From JBMNQI01 sp050944055 (GTDB taxonomy: Bacteria; Bacillota; Clostridia; Oscillospirales; Oscillospiraceae): a stretch of DNA of 42,369 nucleotides. The stretch lies in assembly GCA_050944055.1 (NCBI GenBank), contig JBMNQI010000014.1, positions 1 to 42,369 on the forward strand, in the 5' to 3' direction. The position numbers and the translations under genes were made by a program. Of the stretch, positions 23,270 to 31,919 are shown one piece after another. The notes beneath the pieces were generated by a model. That model had not been told where the DNA came from. It saw only the letters and a program-made list of their open reading frames with translations, and made no database searches. Each line of letters starts with the position of its first letter. Position 1 is the stretch's first letter.

Positions 23270-24643
23270 ATGAAAGCAAAAAAACTCATCAGCATACTGC
23301 TGGCCATGGCGCTTATACTGGCTCTTATGGCCGGCTGCGCAGGCAAGGGAGAAGAAAAGCCGGAGCCAGGTCAGGCCGGCACGGCGACGGAGGCTCCCGC
23401 CGGCAACGACAGCGGCAGCGAGGAAGAGCCCGAAACTCCGTCGGCATCCGTTGAACCTGTCAAAATCGGCGTGCTGCTTCCTCTCTCGGGCGCTACCTCC
23501 TATTACGGCGGCGTGCAGCTCGACGGCATCGAGTTCTGCGCAGACTATGTCAATGAAAACGGCGGTATCAAAGCCCTGGGCGGAGCCCCTATCGAGCTTG
23601 TTGTGCAGGATTCCGCTTCCGACCCGGAGACAGGCGTTTCCGCTTTTGAGAAGCTGGTTGAGGAAGGCGTCGTAGCCGTTATCGGCCCGTACAACTCGAC
23701 TGTTGCGGCAGCGACCGCGCCTCTCGCCATCCAGTACAAGATCCCGTATGTAATCGTCAACGCCACATCCGAGAACTTCATGAGCGTTCCCAATAAATAC
23801 GTATACCGCACAAACACCGGTTCCTCCGACGGCGATATGATGTGGAGCCTTATCATCGATTATCTCAACGAAGTGCGACCCGACAACCCCACCGACAAAA
23901 TCGCCATAGTTTACGACTCCGGCGACTGGGGCACGGCCGCTGTAGGCACATGGCGCGTCAACGCTGAAAAAATGGGTTATGAAATAGTAGTCGACGAGGC
24001 CGTTTCCGAGTCGTCAACAGACTTGAGCACGCTCGTCAACAAAATCAAGGCCGCAGAGGCGGACCTGGTTATCGCCGCGACCTTCTCCGCCGCGACCAAC
24101 CTGCTTGTAAAGCAGATGGCCGACTACGAATGCGAAGCTAAGGTCGCAGGTCTTGGCGGCGGAATCGGCGACATTGAGTTCATTGAAAACTGCGGCGAAG
24201 CCGCAAACGGCGCGCTGTATACCGCCCCCTGGGTTCCCTCATACGGCGGCGCGGTGCCTGAAGCCGAGGCTCTCGCGGCGAAATTCTCCGAAACATACGG
24301 CTATGACATGACGATGGAGCCCTGCTGGGGCTGGCTGGGCATGGCTACGATAATTAACGCTCTCGAATCGGCCGGCAAAGCGGACACGGAGGCCGTCGCG
24401 GACGCGCTGTATAACCTGGATGTAGGCGCTGACGACTGGTCCCTGTGGTTCTCCGGATACGAGGGCGTCAAGTTTGACACCGCAGGCAAAAAGGATGAGC
24501 GCTACCCCGAAGGCGTCCGCTATAACAACAATATGAAGCTCGGCGAAACCGACGGCATGGTGCTCGTGCAGGTGCAGGACGGCAAATGGGTTATCGTATA
24601 CCCCACCAACTACACAAACGGAGCAGATATTATTGACTATTAG
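23270..24643 (+). CDS. Branched-chain amino acid-type ABC substrate-binding lipoprotein
   Basis: 457 residues. Lipoprotein signal MKAKKLISILLAMALILALMAGC with the lipidated Cys at 23, then an acidic Glu/Pro/Ala linker. The type I periplasmic-binding fold of the LivJ/LivK family follows: KIGVLLPLSGATSYYGGVQLDGIEFCADYVNENGGI, VVAVIGPYNSTVAAATAPLA and IPYVIVNATSENFMS. It captures the substrate outside the cell for the permease encoded downstream. The family includes binders of Leu/Ile/Val, other amino acids, amides, urea and aromatic acids, so the ligand is not settled. It is first gene of the sigma-54-controlled operon, with GAAAGGAAGG before the ATG. Confidence 0.9.
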   Translation: MKAKKLISILLAMALILALMAGCAGKGEEKPEPGQAGTATEAPAGNDSGSEEEPETPSASVEPVKIGVLLPLSGATSYYGGVQLDGIEFCADYVNENGGIKALGGAPIELVVQDSASDPETGVSAFEKLVEEGVVAVIGPYNSTVAAATAPLAIQYKIPYVIVNATSENFMSVPNKYVYRTNTGSSDGDMMWSLIIDYLNEVRPDNPTDKIAIVYDSGDWGTAAVGTWRVNAEKMGYEIVVDEAVSESSTDLSTLVNKIKAAEADLVIAATFSAATNLLVKQMADYECEAKVAGLGGGIGDIEFIENCGEAANGALYTAPWVPSYGGAVPEAEALAAKFSETYGYDMTMEPCWGWLGMATIINALESAGKADTEAVADALYNLDVGADDWSLWFSGYEGVKFDTAGKKDERYPEGVRYNNNMKLGETDGMVLVQVQDGKWVIVYPTNYTNGADIIDY

Positions 24644-24657
24644 TCAGAATTAGCTGT

Positions 24658-24706
24658 AAAGCCCCTTGTTCCCTGTTTCGTTCCTATTTCAGGGACAAGG
24701 GGCTTT
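24658..24706 (+). terminator. Intra-operon hairpin after the binding-protein gene
   Basis: AAAGCCCCTTGTTCCCTG pairs with 24690-24706 with one bulge. There is no T run. Hairpins here often stabilise or partly terminate the message so that more binding protein than permease is made. Confidence 0.65.
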
Positions 24707-24748
24707 AGAACAGCGCTTGCTTACTATCGTTTCCGGGGAGGAATTTTT

Positions 24749-25630
24749 ATGATGGCATCTCTCATCGTCCAGGCGCTGATTGACGGTCTGCTGATAGGCG
24801 GTGTTTACGCGGCAATAGGCCTGGGGCTTAGTCTGGCTTACGGCGTTATGGGCGTTGTCAACTGGGCCCACGGCGAAGTATTGATGGTCTCCATGTTTAC
24901 ATCTTTTTATCTGACCAAATATGCCGGCTTTGACCCGTACCTAACAGCCATCGTCAACATCATCGTTCTGGGCGCGCTTGGTTTTTTTCTTCAAAAATTC
25001 GTATTCAACAGGCTGATTAACCGCGGCAGGGTGGCCTGGCGCGATATACTGCTCTTCACCGCGGGTATGAGCCTGGCGCTCCAGTCGATCTTCAACATGA
25101 TCTTCGGCGCCGAAGTCAAATCAGTTACTACCAGATACAGCGGCATGTTTCATCTGGGGGACATACTTGTATCAAAGCCCAAGCTCATATCCTTTTTCTT
25201 CGCCGCCCTGTGCTGCAGCCTGCTTTATATCTTTATACGGCGCTCTGAAACCGGGCGGTCCCTGCGCGCCACCTCTCAGGACCGTTCCACGGCGCAGCTC
25301 ATGGGCATAAACGCGAACCTGGTTTACTGCTTCGCGTTTGCCATCAGCCTCGGGCTTGTGGGACTGTCCGGAGCCCTGCTGACGCCTTTCTATTCAGTGA
25401 GCCCCTATGTGGGCGCCTCATTCAGCTTTAAGTCCTTTATCATTGTCGCCCTGGGCGGCAGGGGGAACATAGCGGGCGCCCTGCTGGCCGGTTTGATGAT
25501 AGGAATCATCGAAAAGATCGGGGGAATGCTGGTGGGCGACAACCTGGCGCAGATATTCATATTCGTCCTGTTCATCGTCATTCTTCTTGTGAAGCCTAAC
25601 GGGCTGCTGGCAAAGAGAAAGGCGGCGTGA
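24749..25630 (+). CDS. livH: ABC transporter permease, LivH type
   Basis: 293 residues, mostly membrane helices (about eight). Family hallmarks: IDGLLIGGVYAAIGLGLSLAYGVMGVVNWAHGE at the N-terminus, the cytoplasmic coupling segment TGRSLRATSQDRSTAQLMGIN (EAA-like loop) and IIVALGGRGNIAGALLAGLMIGIIE near the end. It forms the transmembrane channel with the LivM-type partner. GGGGAGG precedes the paired ATGs at 24749. Four bases separate it from the next gene. Confidence 0.92.
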   Translation: MMASLIVQALIDGLLIGGVYAAIGLGLSLAYGVMGVVNWAHGEVLMVSMFTSFYLTKYAGFDPYLTAIVNIIVLGALGFFLQKFVFNRLINRGRVAWRDILLFTAGMSLALQSIFNMIFGAEVKSVTTRYSGMFHLGDILVSKPKLISFFFAALCCSLLYIFIRRSETGRSLRATSQDRSTAQLMGINANLVYCFAFAISLGLVGLSGALLTPFYSVSPYVGASFSFKSFIIVALGGRGNIAGALLAGLMIGIIEKIGGMLVGDNLAQIFIFVLFIVILLVKPNGLLAKRKAA

Positions 25631-25633
25631 TTC

Positions 25634-26665
25634 ATGAAGAACAAAAGAAATATCATAATAATCGCCGCAATCTTAATCATCGCCGTTTTAATCCCGCTTG
25701 TTTTCGATCTGGGCCTTTCGAAAATGTCCATACTCATATCGGTTTTGCTCTATATGTACTGGGCGAGCTCCTGGAACATCATGGGCGGTTACACGGGACT
25801 GTTCTCGCTCGGCAACGGAATTTACATCGGCATCGGCGCATATATCACGGGCTGTCTTTACTACTATCTCGGAATAACTCCGTATATCGGGATTATCATC
25901 GCCGGGCTCGCCACCGCCCTGTTCTCGATTATAATTGGGTATCCGACATTCAAGCTTCAGAGCATATTCTATTCCCTCGCGACATTTGCGCTGCTGAACA
26001 TAATGAAAATAGTCTTCATGAACTTTAAAACAATATTAGGCGTATACACCGGAGGCTCCGACGGCTTCAAGTTCGCGTCGGTTCACGAACCCGCTATGAT
26101 GCAGTTTACCAGCAAGCTGCCCTATTATTACATCATACTGGCCTTACTGGTTATAGTTGTTATATTGTCGTATCTTATCAGCCACTCAAAACGCGGCTAC
26201 TATTTCCGCGCGATCAGCGCCAACGCGACGGCGGCCTCGTCCCTCGGCGTCAACGTACTGTCTCTGAAAATGCAGGCGCAGTTTATATCCGCTTTCTTTT
26301 CCGCGATAGGCGGCGGCTTCTACTGCATGTTTATCAATTATATCGACCCCAGCAAGATGTTCGGAGTAGACCTGTCCATCAACATTATGATCATGTGCGT
26401 AATAGGCGGCGCCAATACGCTTTGGGGGCCGATAATAGGCTCCGCGCTGCTTTACACAATTAACCGTGTCGTGACAATGTACGCCCCGAGCTCTCTTACC
26501 AGTATCGCGACGCTGCTCTTCGGCATTATACTTATGATCTTCGTATTCTTCCTGCCCGGCGGGCTTCTGCCCTATGTAAACGAGCTGAAGGAAAAACGCT
26601 CTTTGGCAAGGCGAAAAGCCGCGCTTATGCAGGTATCCAGCGACGGAGGTGATAGTAATGGCTGA
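25634..26665 (+). CDS. livM: ABC transporter permease, LivM type
   Basis: 343 residues with about nine to ten membrane helices. Signatures: LLYMYWASSWNIMGGYTGLFSLGNGIYIGIGAYI, the coupling loop KRGYYFRAISANATAASSLGVNVLSLKMQAQFISAFFSAIGGGFY and IMCVIGGANTLWGPIIGSALL. Second subunit of the permease heterodimer. It overlaps the ATPase gene that follows by eight bases, as expected for a tightly coupled operon. Confidence 0.92.
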   Translation: MKNKRNIIIIAAILIIAVLIPLVFDLGLSKMSILISVLLYMYWASSWNIMGGYTGLFSLGNGIYIGIGAYITGCLYYYLGITPYIGIIIAGLATALFSIIIGYPTFKLQSIFYSLATFALLNIMKIVFMNFKTILGVYTGGSDGFKFASVHEPAMMQFTSKLPYYYIILALLVIVVILSYLISHSKRGYYFRAISANATAASSLGVNVLSLKMQAQFISAFFSAIGGGFYCMFINYIDPSKMFGVDLSINIMIMCVIGGANTLWGPIIGSALLYTINRVVTMYAPSSLTSIATLLFGIILMIFVFFLPGGLLPYVNELKEKRSLARRKAALMQVSSDGGDSNG

Positions 26666-27401
26666 GGATATCATCCTCCGCGGACAGAATATTACGAAGC
26701 GTTTCGGCGGCCTTGTCGCCGTCAACGCTGTGGACATCGAGCTCTATAAGGGCGAGATCCTGGGACTTATCGGCCCGAACGGGGCCGGAAAAACAACTCT
26801 ATTCAATATGCTCTCCGGCGTTATGCCTATGACGGAAGGCAGGCTGTACTATCACGGGAAGCATATAGCCCGCCCCAAGCCGGACGAGATGTGCAAAATG
26901 GGCATCGGCAGGACATATCAGATCTGCCAGCCATTCAGCAATCTGACCGTTGTTGAGAACGTCATGGTCGGAGCGTATATAAGGCATTCGAAAACCGCCG
27001 ACGCGCGCGAGCATTCATACGAGGTACTCAAGCGCGTGGGCCTGGACGGCTGCGCAAACAACATGGGCAGCTCTCTTACGCTCCCCCAGCTAAAGCGCAT
27101 GGAAGTGGCTCGCGCGCTGGCTACGTCGCCCGACGTGCTGCTTCTTGATGAGGTCATCGCGGGTTTGAACCCCACCGAAGTCGAGAAGATTATGGAACTG
27201 ATCCGCTCAATACGCGAGGACGGAATCACGATCATTATCATCGAGCATGTCATGCGAGCAATTATGAACCTGTCCGACAGGATTGTGGTCCTTAATCAGG
27301 GAACTAAGATCGCGGAAGGGCTTCCGGCGGACATTGCGTCTAATCCCCTGGTCATTGAATCCTATCTGGGAGGAAAAACGAAAAATGCTGACTATAGATA
27401 A
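26658..27401 (+). CDS. livG: ABC transporter ATPase, LivG type
   Basis: 247 residues from the ATG at 26658, with GGAGG at 26645-26649. Walker A GPNGAGKTT, a Q-loop region and LivG-typical GIGRTYQICQPFSNLTVVENVMVG, then Walker B LLLDEVIAGLNP. The ABC signature is unusual: where LSGGQ is expected it reads LTLPQLKRMEVARAL, a variation that also occurs in some Liv-type ATPases. IIIIEHVM contains the switch His. It hydrolyses ATP with the LivF partner at the cytoplasmic face. Confidence 0.9.
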   Translation: MAEDIILRGQNITKRFGGLVAVNAVDIELYKGEILGLIGPNGAGKTTLFNMLSGVMPMTEGRLYYHGKHIARPKPDEMCKMGIGRTYQICQPFSNLTVVENVMVGAYIRHSKTADAREHSYEVLKRVGLDGCANNMGSSLTLPQLKRMEVARALATSPDVLLLDEVIAGLNPTEVEKIMELIRSIREDGITIIIIEHVMRAIMNLSDRIVVLNQGTKIAEGLPADIASNPLVIESYLGGKTKNADYR

Positions 27402-28089
27402 GATTCATGTTAATTACGGAAGCTTTCAGGCGCTTGACGGCATCTCCCTGCATGTCGCCGAAGGGGAGATAGTCGCCCTCCTAGGCTCTAACGGCGCCGG
27501 TAAAACAACTACGATAAACACAGCGTCGGGGCTGCTCAAGCCCTTGTCCGGCTCCGTATACTTCAAGGGCGAAGACCTGTCCAAATATAAGCTGCACGAG
27601 ATATCCGCGCTTGGCCTTGTGCAGGTCCCCGAGGGGCGCAAGCTGTTTCCGGACATGTCGGTGCATGAGAACCTCCTGGTGGGCTCTTTTGCAAAAAACG
27701 CCCGCGAAAAACGCCAGGAGAACCTTGAAAAGTGCTACGATATGTTTCCACAGCTCGCCAGGCGCAGAAAGCAAATGGCCGGCTCCCTGTCGGGAGGCGA
27801 GAGGCAGATGGTCGCCCTAGCCCGGGCGTTAATGCAGTGCCCGCAGCTGCTTATGCTTGACGAGCCCTCCCTGGGGCTTGCACCCGTCATAGTGGAGCAG
27901 GTGTTTGAAACCATAGTGAACATCAACAAAATGGGCACGACGATACTGCTCGTGGAGCAGAACGTTCAGTCTTCCCTCGAAATAGCCGACCGCGCCTATG
28001 TGATCGAGACCGGCCGCAACGTCATGGACGGCCCGGCAAAGGAGCTTCTGGGCAATGAGAGCCTTAAGGCGGCATATCTGGGAATCTGA
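27385..28089 (+). CDS. livF: ABC transporter ATPase, LivF type
   Basis: 234 residues from the ATG at 27385, which has GGGAGGA upstream; the longer frame from 27283 lies inside livG. Overlap with livG is 17 bases. Walker A is GSNGAGKTT, the family segment is GLVQVPEGRKLFPDMSVHENLLVG, the ABC signature is LSGGERQ, Walker B is LLMLDEPSLGLAP and the switch is LLVEQN. Last gene of the importer operon. Confidence 0.93.
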   Translation: MLTIDKIHVNYGSFQALDGISLHVAEGEIVALLGSNGAGKTTTINTASGLLKPLSGSVYFKGEDLSKYKLHEISALGLVQVPEGRKLFPDMSVHENLLVGSFAKNAREKRQENLEKCYDMFPQLARRRKQMAGSLSGGERQMVALARALMQCPQLLMLDEPSLGLAPVIVEQVFETIVNINKMGTTILLVEQNVQSSLEIADRAYVIETGRNVMDGPAKELLGNESLKAAYLGI

Positions 28090-28135
28090 TGCGGAGGCGG
28101 GCAGGCGCCTTCTGCCGTTTAATTCCTGCGACAGT

Positions 28136-28171
28136 AAAAACGCGTCCGGTGAAATGCCGGGCGCGTTTTTT
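28136..28171. terminator. Shared terminator, Liv operon and two-component operon
   Basis: AAAAACGCG (28136-28144) pairs with CGCGTTTTT, and an inner TCCGG/CCGGG stem adds to it. A and T runs on both sides fit bidirectional use between the converging operons. Confidence 0.85.
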
Positions 28172-28176
28172 GCCGT

Positions 28177-29589
28177 TTATTTTTCGTAACAGTTTAACGT
28201 GAACCAGAAGGTGCTTCCCTCGCCCGGTTTGCTCTCGACCCCGTAATCCGCGTGGTGCAGCTCCAGTATCCTTCTGACAATAGTCAGCCCCAGTCCGGCG
28301 TGAAATTTCTCATCCTTGGAATCGGAGTAGAATTCGTCCCATATGAGCCTTTGCTTTTCCTCGGGTATGCCTACGCCGTGGTCTATAACGCCGACGCGAA
28401 TCCTGTCGTTTACCGTGTCCAGCCTGAGCACTATCTCCGGGTTGTCCCCGGCGTGGGATATGGCGTTGTTCAGAAGATTGTATATAACCTGCGATATCTT
28501 GATCCTGTCGGCTTTGACCTGTATATGGTCCGGGCCCTCGTATGTAATCCTGTATTTTTTATTTAGGCTCAGCTTCTGGTAACGCGCTATCGTGCTCCTG
28601 CAGGCTTCCGCGAAGTCGTAAAACGACAGGTTCAGGCGTTCCGTCGCGTCCGGCCTTGCCGGCAGGAGGAGGACGTCGTTGACAAGCTCCGTCAAACGGT
28701 TGGCCTCGTCAATGATTATCTGCACGTTTTCCGGCGTGTTCTCGCCCGGTACGTCGCGCATAATCTCGGAGTAGGCTGTAATCATCGCCAGCGGGGTTCG
28801 AAGGTCATGCGATACGTTGGCAATAAGTTCCCTCCTGAGCCCGTCAAGCATTTCCATCGTCCGGCCTGTGGCGTTTAGGGTCTGGCTCAGCTCCGCGACC
28901 TCCCTGTAATTATCGCTGTCGAACACCACGGAATAGTCCTGCTCTTTAAGCCTGCGCGCCTGGTCGTTTATCTTTGTAATAGGCCTGGCTATATCTTTCG
29001 ATATTTTATATCCCATGAGCGCCGCAAACAGTACGGCCGCTATTGTTATCCACCACAGCTCGTACTGCAGAACCGCGAGCATCCCGTCTATAGGCGTTAT
29101 GGTGCTGTTATAGAAGATAGCCGTGGGCTCGCGGCCGCCGGTATCGAACACCTTGACATACAGTATGGCGTATACTCCGGAGGGAACCAGCCTTTTCAGC
29201 CTCACGCTGTCCATAGCGTATATGCTCATCTCTTCCCCGCCGCCGCCGTTCGCCTCGTGCCAAAGATCAAAAAGCGCCGGCTTTGTGTAATCCTTCAAAG
29301 CTGAGTACGGCATATAATCCAGCGAGTAAATCTCTGTTCCACTCCGGCGCAGCACGCGTATGCAGGCGCTCTGCTCTCTTGCCGTCTGGGACAGAAGGCG
29401 GGAAAACTGAGGCGTATCAAGCGCGTTGCCCAGCTCCGTGACCGCTTCCCTGACCGTATCCTGCCTGTGAAGTCTGTATAGAACGGGCATAAACACGTAA
29501 TGACTGAGCCATATAATTCCCAGCAGCACGATCACATAAGCGAGCAGGTATGCAGTCACGCGCAGGACAATACTCTTACGCTTCTTCAA
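28177..29589 (-). CDS. Sensor histidine kinase (two-component)
   Basis: 470 residues. Transmembrane segment 1 is at about 12-35, an extracytoplasmic sensor of about 140 residues follows, and transmembrane segment 2 is at about 179-196. Then come a HAMP linker (ISKDIARPITKINDQARRL), the H-box ELIANVSHDLRTPLAMI with phosphorylatable His261, the N-box VIYNLLNNAISHA and G boxes (VIDHGVGIPEEKQ, HAGLGLTIVRRI). The signal is unknown. A TTG start overlaps the response regulator gene by 14 bases, so the two are cotranscribed and probably coupled. Confidence 0.93.
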   Translation of the reverse strand: MKKRKSIVLRVTAYLLAYVIVLLGIIWLSHYVFMPVLYRLHRQDTVREAVTELGNALDTPQFSRLLSQTAREQSACIRVLRRSGTEIYSLDYMPYSALKDYTKPALFDLWHEANGGGGEEMSIYAMDSVRLKRLVPSGVYAILYVKVFDTGGREPTAIFYNSTITPIDGMLAVLQYELWWITIAAVLFAALMGYKISKDIARPITKINDQARRLKEQDYSVVFDSDNYREVAELSQTLNATGRTMEMLDGLRRELIANVSHDLRTPLAMITAYSEIMRDVPGENTPENVQIIIDEANRLTELVNDVLLLPARPDATERLNLSFYDFAEACRSTIARYQKLSLNKKYRITYEGPDHIQVKADRIKISQVIYNLLNNAISHAGDNPEIVLRLDTVNDRIRVGVIDHGVGIPEEKQRLIWDEFYSDSKDEKFHAGLGLTIVRRILELHHADYGVESKPGEGSTFWFTLNCYEK

Positions 29590-30241
29590 ATCTATACCCC
29601 ATTCCGCGAAGCGTCACGATATACTGACTGTACTTCCCGAGGGCTTTTCGCAGCTGCTTTATATGAGTATCCAGCGAACGCCCGGACTCGGTATCGCCGT
29701 CCCAGAAGGCTTCCAGCAGTGTCTGACGCGAAACAGCCTCGCCTTTATGCTGCATGAGGTATAAAAGAAGGTCGAACTCTTTATTTGTCAGCGATACGCG
29801 CTCCCCGTCCACCTCAAGCCATCTGCCGACGACAGACAGCGTCAGGCCGCCGGCTCTTACGGTATCGTTTAAGCCCAAGCGGTCGTTCCGTTTAAGTATA
29901 GCAGCCATCCTGAGCATCAGTTCCTTAGGAGAAAACGGCTTGATTACATAATCGTCCGCGCCGGCCTCAAAGCCTACGATCCTGTCGTACTCGTCGCCCC
30001 TGGCGGTGAGCATTATAACAGGCGTATCGCAAAGCTTTCTTATCTCCCGGCAGGCCGTAACACCGTCCATGTTCGGCATCATAATGTCGAGCAGAATAAG
30101 GTCGAAGTTCTGAGTCTGGCAGAGGCGGAGCGCCTCCAGGCCGTCGGCGGCCTCGACCGCCTCGTACCCATAGAAGCGGGCGTATTTGACAACCGCGTTT
30201 CTCAGATTTTCTTCGTTGTCGACGATCAAGATTCGGTACAT
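29576..30241 (-). CDS. OmpR/PhoB-family response regulator
   Basis: 221 residues. Receiver domain with acidic pocket (VDNEE), phosphoacceptor Asp52 (LILLDIMMPNMDG), Thr in IMLTARGDE and Lys in YVIKPFSPKELMLR. A C-terminal winged helix follows (LTNKEFDLLLYLMQHKGEAVSRQTLLEAFW ... RSLDTHIKQLRKAL). Such regulators bind 11-base-phased direct repeats as dimers. The targets are unknown; the phased TGTTACA repeats of the S-layer promoters are the kind of site such a protein could read, but nothing links them directly. Confidence 0.94.
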   Translation of the reverse strand: MYRILIVDNEENLRNAVVKYARFYGYEAVEAADGLEALRLCQTQNFDLILLDIMMPNMDGVTACREIRKLCDTPVIMLTARGDEYDRIVGFEAGADDYVIKPFSPKELMLRMAAILKRNDRLGLNDTVRAGGLTLSVVGRWLEVDGERVSLTNKEFDLLLYLMQHKGEAVSRQTLLEAFWDGDTESGRSLDTHIKQLRKALGKYSQYIVTLRGMGYRFEEA

Positions 30242-30362
30242 TTGAGAACCTCATTTGTGTTAATTACATTTAATTATAGCTTACTGACGTTATATTTGCA
30301 ATACAGCCGCAGTGAAGGCAATATCTGATAGTGCAAAGCGGTTCTGTCTGGCTCATGCCAAA

Positions 30363-30394
30363 AACAGAGCCGTTTTGACTGTTTCGGCTCTGTT
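30363..30394 (-). terminator. Terminator of the dlt-like operon
   Basis: AACAGAGCCG pairs perfectly with CGGCTCTGTT over a 12-base loop. On the minus strand it is followed by TTTT, directly after the GNAT gene. Confidence 0.8.
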
Positions 30395-30407
30395 CTCCTT
30401 TTGCTCT

Positions 30408-30881
30408 TTACAGTGTTTTATACATTCTTACGGACATAGGCTTATAGCCGTTTTTCTCGTGGAAGCGCCTTGATTCGGCGTTTTTATCGAGAATATAGCT
30501 CTCGACCATATCCACTTCCTCTGCCCGGAACCACGCCTCGGCGCCTTCGAGCAGCTCACGGGCGGCCCCGCTCCCCCTGAAGCGGCCGCGCACATATATA
30601 TCGTCTATGCGGCCGATTGCCTTCAGGTCGCCTCGTGAAAGCCTTCGGTCGAGCCTCGATATTGAGGCGTGCACGAAGCCTATCACTTCACCGTTTAGCT
30701 CAGCGACGAGTATGTTTACCAGTTTTGAGCGCAACTGAACTGTTAAAGCGCCTCTGTTTTCCTCCCTGCTGAACTCGAAAGGAAAGCCGTATTCGCCAAT
30801 AAGAATCCTGTAAAGCTCGTCGTACATGTCCAGCAGGCTCCTAAGGTCCTGTTCCCCGGCTTTGCGAATTATAACTTGCAT
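30408..30881 (-). CDS. GNAT-family N-acetyltransferase
   Basis: 157 residues. The acetyl-CoA-binding motif A is IDDIYVRGRFRGSGAARELLEGAEAW, preceded by the central beta strands (LVAELNGEVIGFVHASI) and followed by motif B with the typical RRFHEKNGYKPMSVRMYK ending. It transfers an acetyl group to an amine on an unidentified substrate. GGAGG precedes the ATG. It starts nine bases after the DltX-like gene on the same strand, so it is probably the last gene of the dlt-like operon. Whether it acts on an envelope precursor or is a passenger is unknown. Confidence 0.88.
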   Translation of the reverse strand: MQVIIRKAGEQDLRSLLDMYDELYRILIGEYGFPFEFSREENRGALTVQLRSKLVNILVAELNGEVIGFVHASISRLDRRLSRGDLKAIGRIDDIYVRGRFRGSGAARELLEGAEAWFRAEEVDMVESYILDKNAESRRFHEKNGYKPMSVRMYKTL

Positions 30882-30890
30882 GGCTTCCTC

Positions 30891-31034
30891 CTAGTACGCT
30901 TCGTAAATGAACTGGCCGTTGCCCGTAAAGAAAACGAAAATGAGTATGAGCATTACGGCGTATACTATAACCTCTGTTGCAATGCCGGCAGGCGTTTTCA
31001 TGAAGCTTTTCACTGCATTTATGAAATGAGCCAC
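30891..31034 (-). CDS. dltX: DltX-like microprotein
   Basis: 47 residues from the GTG at 31034, chosen because GGAGGTGAT lies six bases upstream; the start overlaps the end of the DltD-like gene by 16 bases. The protein has a short basic N-terminus (HFINAVKSFMKTPAG), one membrane helix (IATEVIVYAVMLILIFVFF) and an extracellular tail ending GNGQFIYEAY. DltX proteins are about this length, have one helix and end in F-x-Y-x-x-F (often FIYNEF). The C-terminal Tyr is reported to carry the acyl group between the MBOAT protein and DltD. Here Tyr44 would be that residue, with Tyr47 in place of the last Phe. In other Bacillota dltX is usually the first gene of the operon, not near the end. Confidence 0.75.
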   Translation of the reverse strand: MAHFINAVKSFMKTPAGIATEVIVYAVMLILIFVFFTGNGQFIYEAY

Positions 31035-31912
31035 GCGTCTATCACCTCCGTAAACAAGCGCGAGCCGTACTCGTAATTCATATGCCCGAGGTCGTAAAAG
31101 CACTCGGCGTCAAACTCGTCTGAAAACTCAAGCAGCTCGACATTGTTTTCTTCGCATATATCGGCAACACGCTTATCAAGCGCCCTTATTACCTCCGGCT
31201 TTTCCACGGACGGGTTCCACGGCATCATAACGGCGCGCAGGCGGATACCGTTTTTTTCGCAAAAGCGCGCAACCTGCACGAGAGCGGACAGGTTGCCGCC
31301 GCAGCCATCTATGCCCGCCGACCAGTACTTCTGCGCGTATATTTCGGCCTTTTCGTTCAGCTCGGACGCTGAGAGGCAGGAGTAGTAATATGTCTTTGTC
31401 TGGTTCCTAAACTGCCCGTATGCCCAGCTCCCGCCGGTCACAAGCGACTTAAGCTTTCCTGTAATCGCCGTATAAATCCTGTCGCGCTGAAAATAGCTGT
31501 ACGGCTCCAGCCTTCTGTTCCAGAAGTAGTTCGGGTTGGTCTCCATATTGTCGAACATAAGCGCCCAGTTTATACCGATTACAAGCTCGCTTCCTATCTT
31601 CACTTTGTTTGAGCGGAGGATTTTTAAAAGCGCGGTCATTGTGCCGTAGTCCACGCCGAAGTTTATATAGCCGCTTTCGCTTAAATCTTCCCTGTAGCCT
31701 GAGATAACGGCGGAGTTTCCGAAAAAGACCCTGTCCCAGATCTCTTCGGGATGGTCCCGGCGGGTTATCTCATAGTCGTTCAGCCAGAAATTGCCGCTTG
31801 AGAGGGTATATTTATCGAAAAAGGCTCCGAGCAGCGTGTCCGCGATAATAAATAAGACTATCAGGGCGATAAGGAAGCGGCTTCGCCTTAATAGTGAAGC
31901 AATCTTTCTCAT
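31019..31912 (-). CDS. DltD/SGNH-like acyl-transfer protein
   Basis: 297 residues. N-terminal membrane anchor at about 11-30 (SRFLIALIVLFIIADTLLGA), then an extracytoplasmic SGNH-hydrolase-like domain with the nucleophile segment VFFGNSAVISGY (Ser67) and the C-terminal D-x-x-H pair Asp274/His277 (YDLGHMNYEYGSRLF). This catalytic arrangement is that of DltD and AlgX/AlgJ-type proteins, which move an acyl group to an envelope polymer outside the membrane. It is shorter than typical DltD (about 400 residues) and diverged, so it is named only as DltD-like. It follows the MBOAT gene by seven bases. Confidence 0.78.
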   Translation of the reverse strand: MRKIASLLRRSRFLIALIVLFIIADTLLGAFFDKYTLSSGNFWLNDYEITRRDHPEEIWDRVFFGNSAVISGYREDLSESGYINFGVDYGTMTALLKILRSNKVKIGSELVIGINWALMFDNMETNPNYFWNRRLEPYSYFQRDRIYTAITGKLKSLVTGGSWAYGQFRNQTKTYYYSCLSASELNEKAEIYAQKYWSAGIDGCGGNLSALVQVARFCEKNGIRLRAVMMPWNPSVEKPEVIRALDKRVADICEENNVELLEFSDEFDAECFYDLGHMNYEYGSRLFTEVIDAWLIS

Positions 31913-31919
31913 AGGCCTG

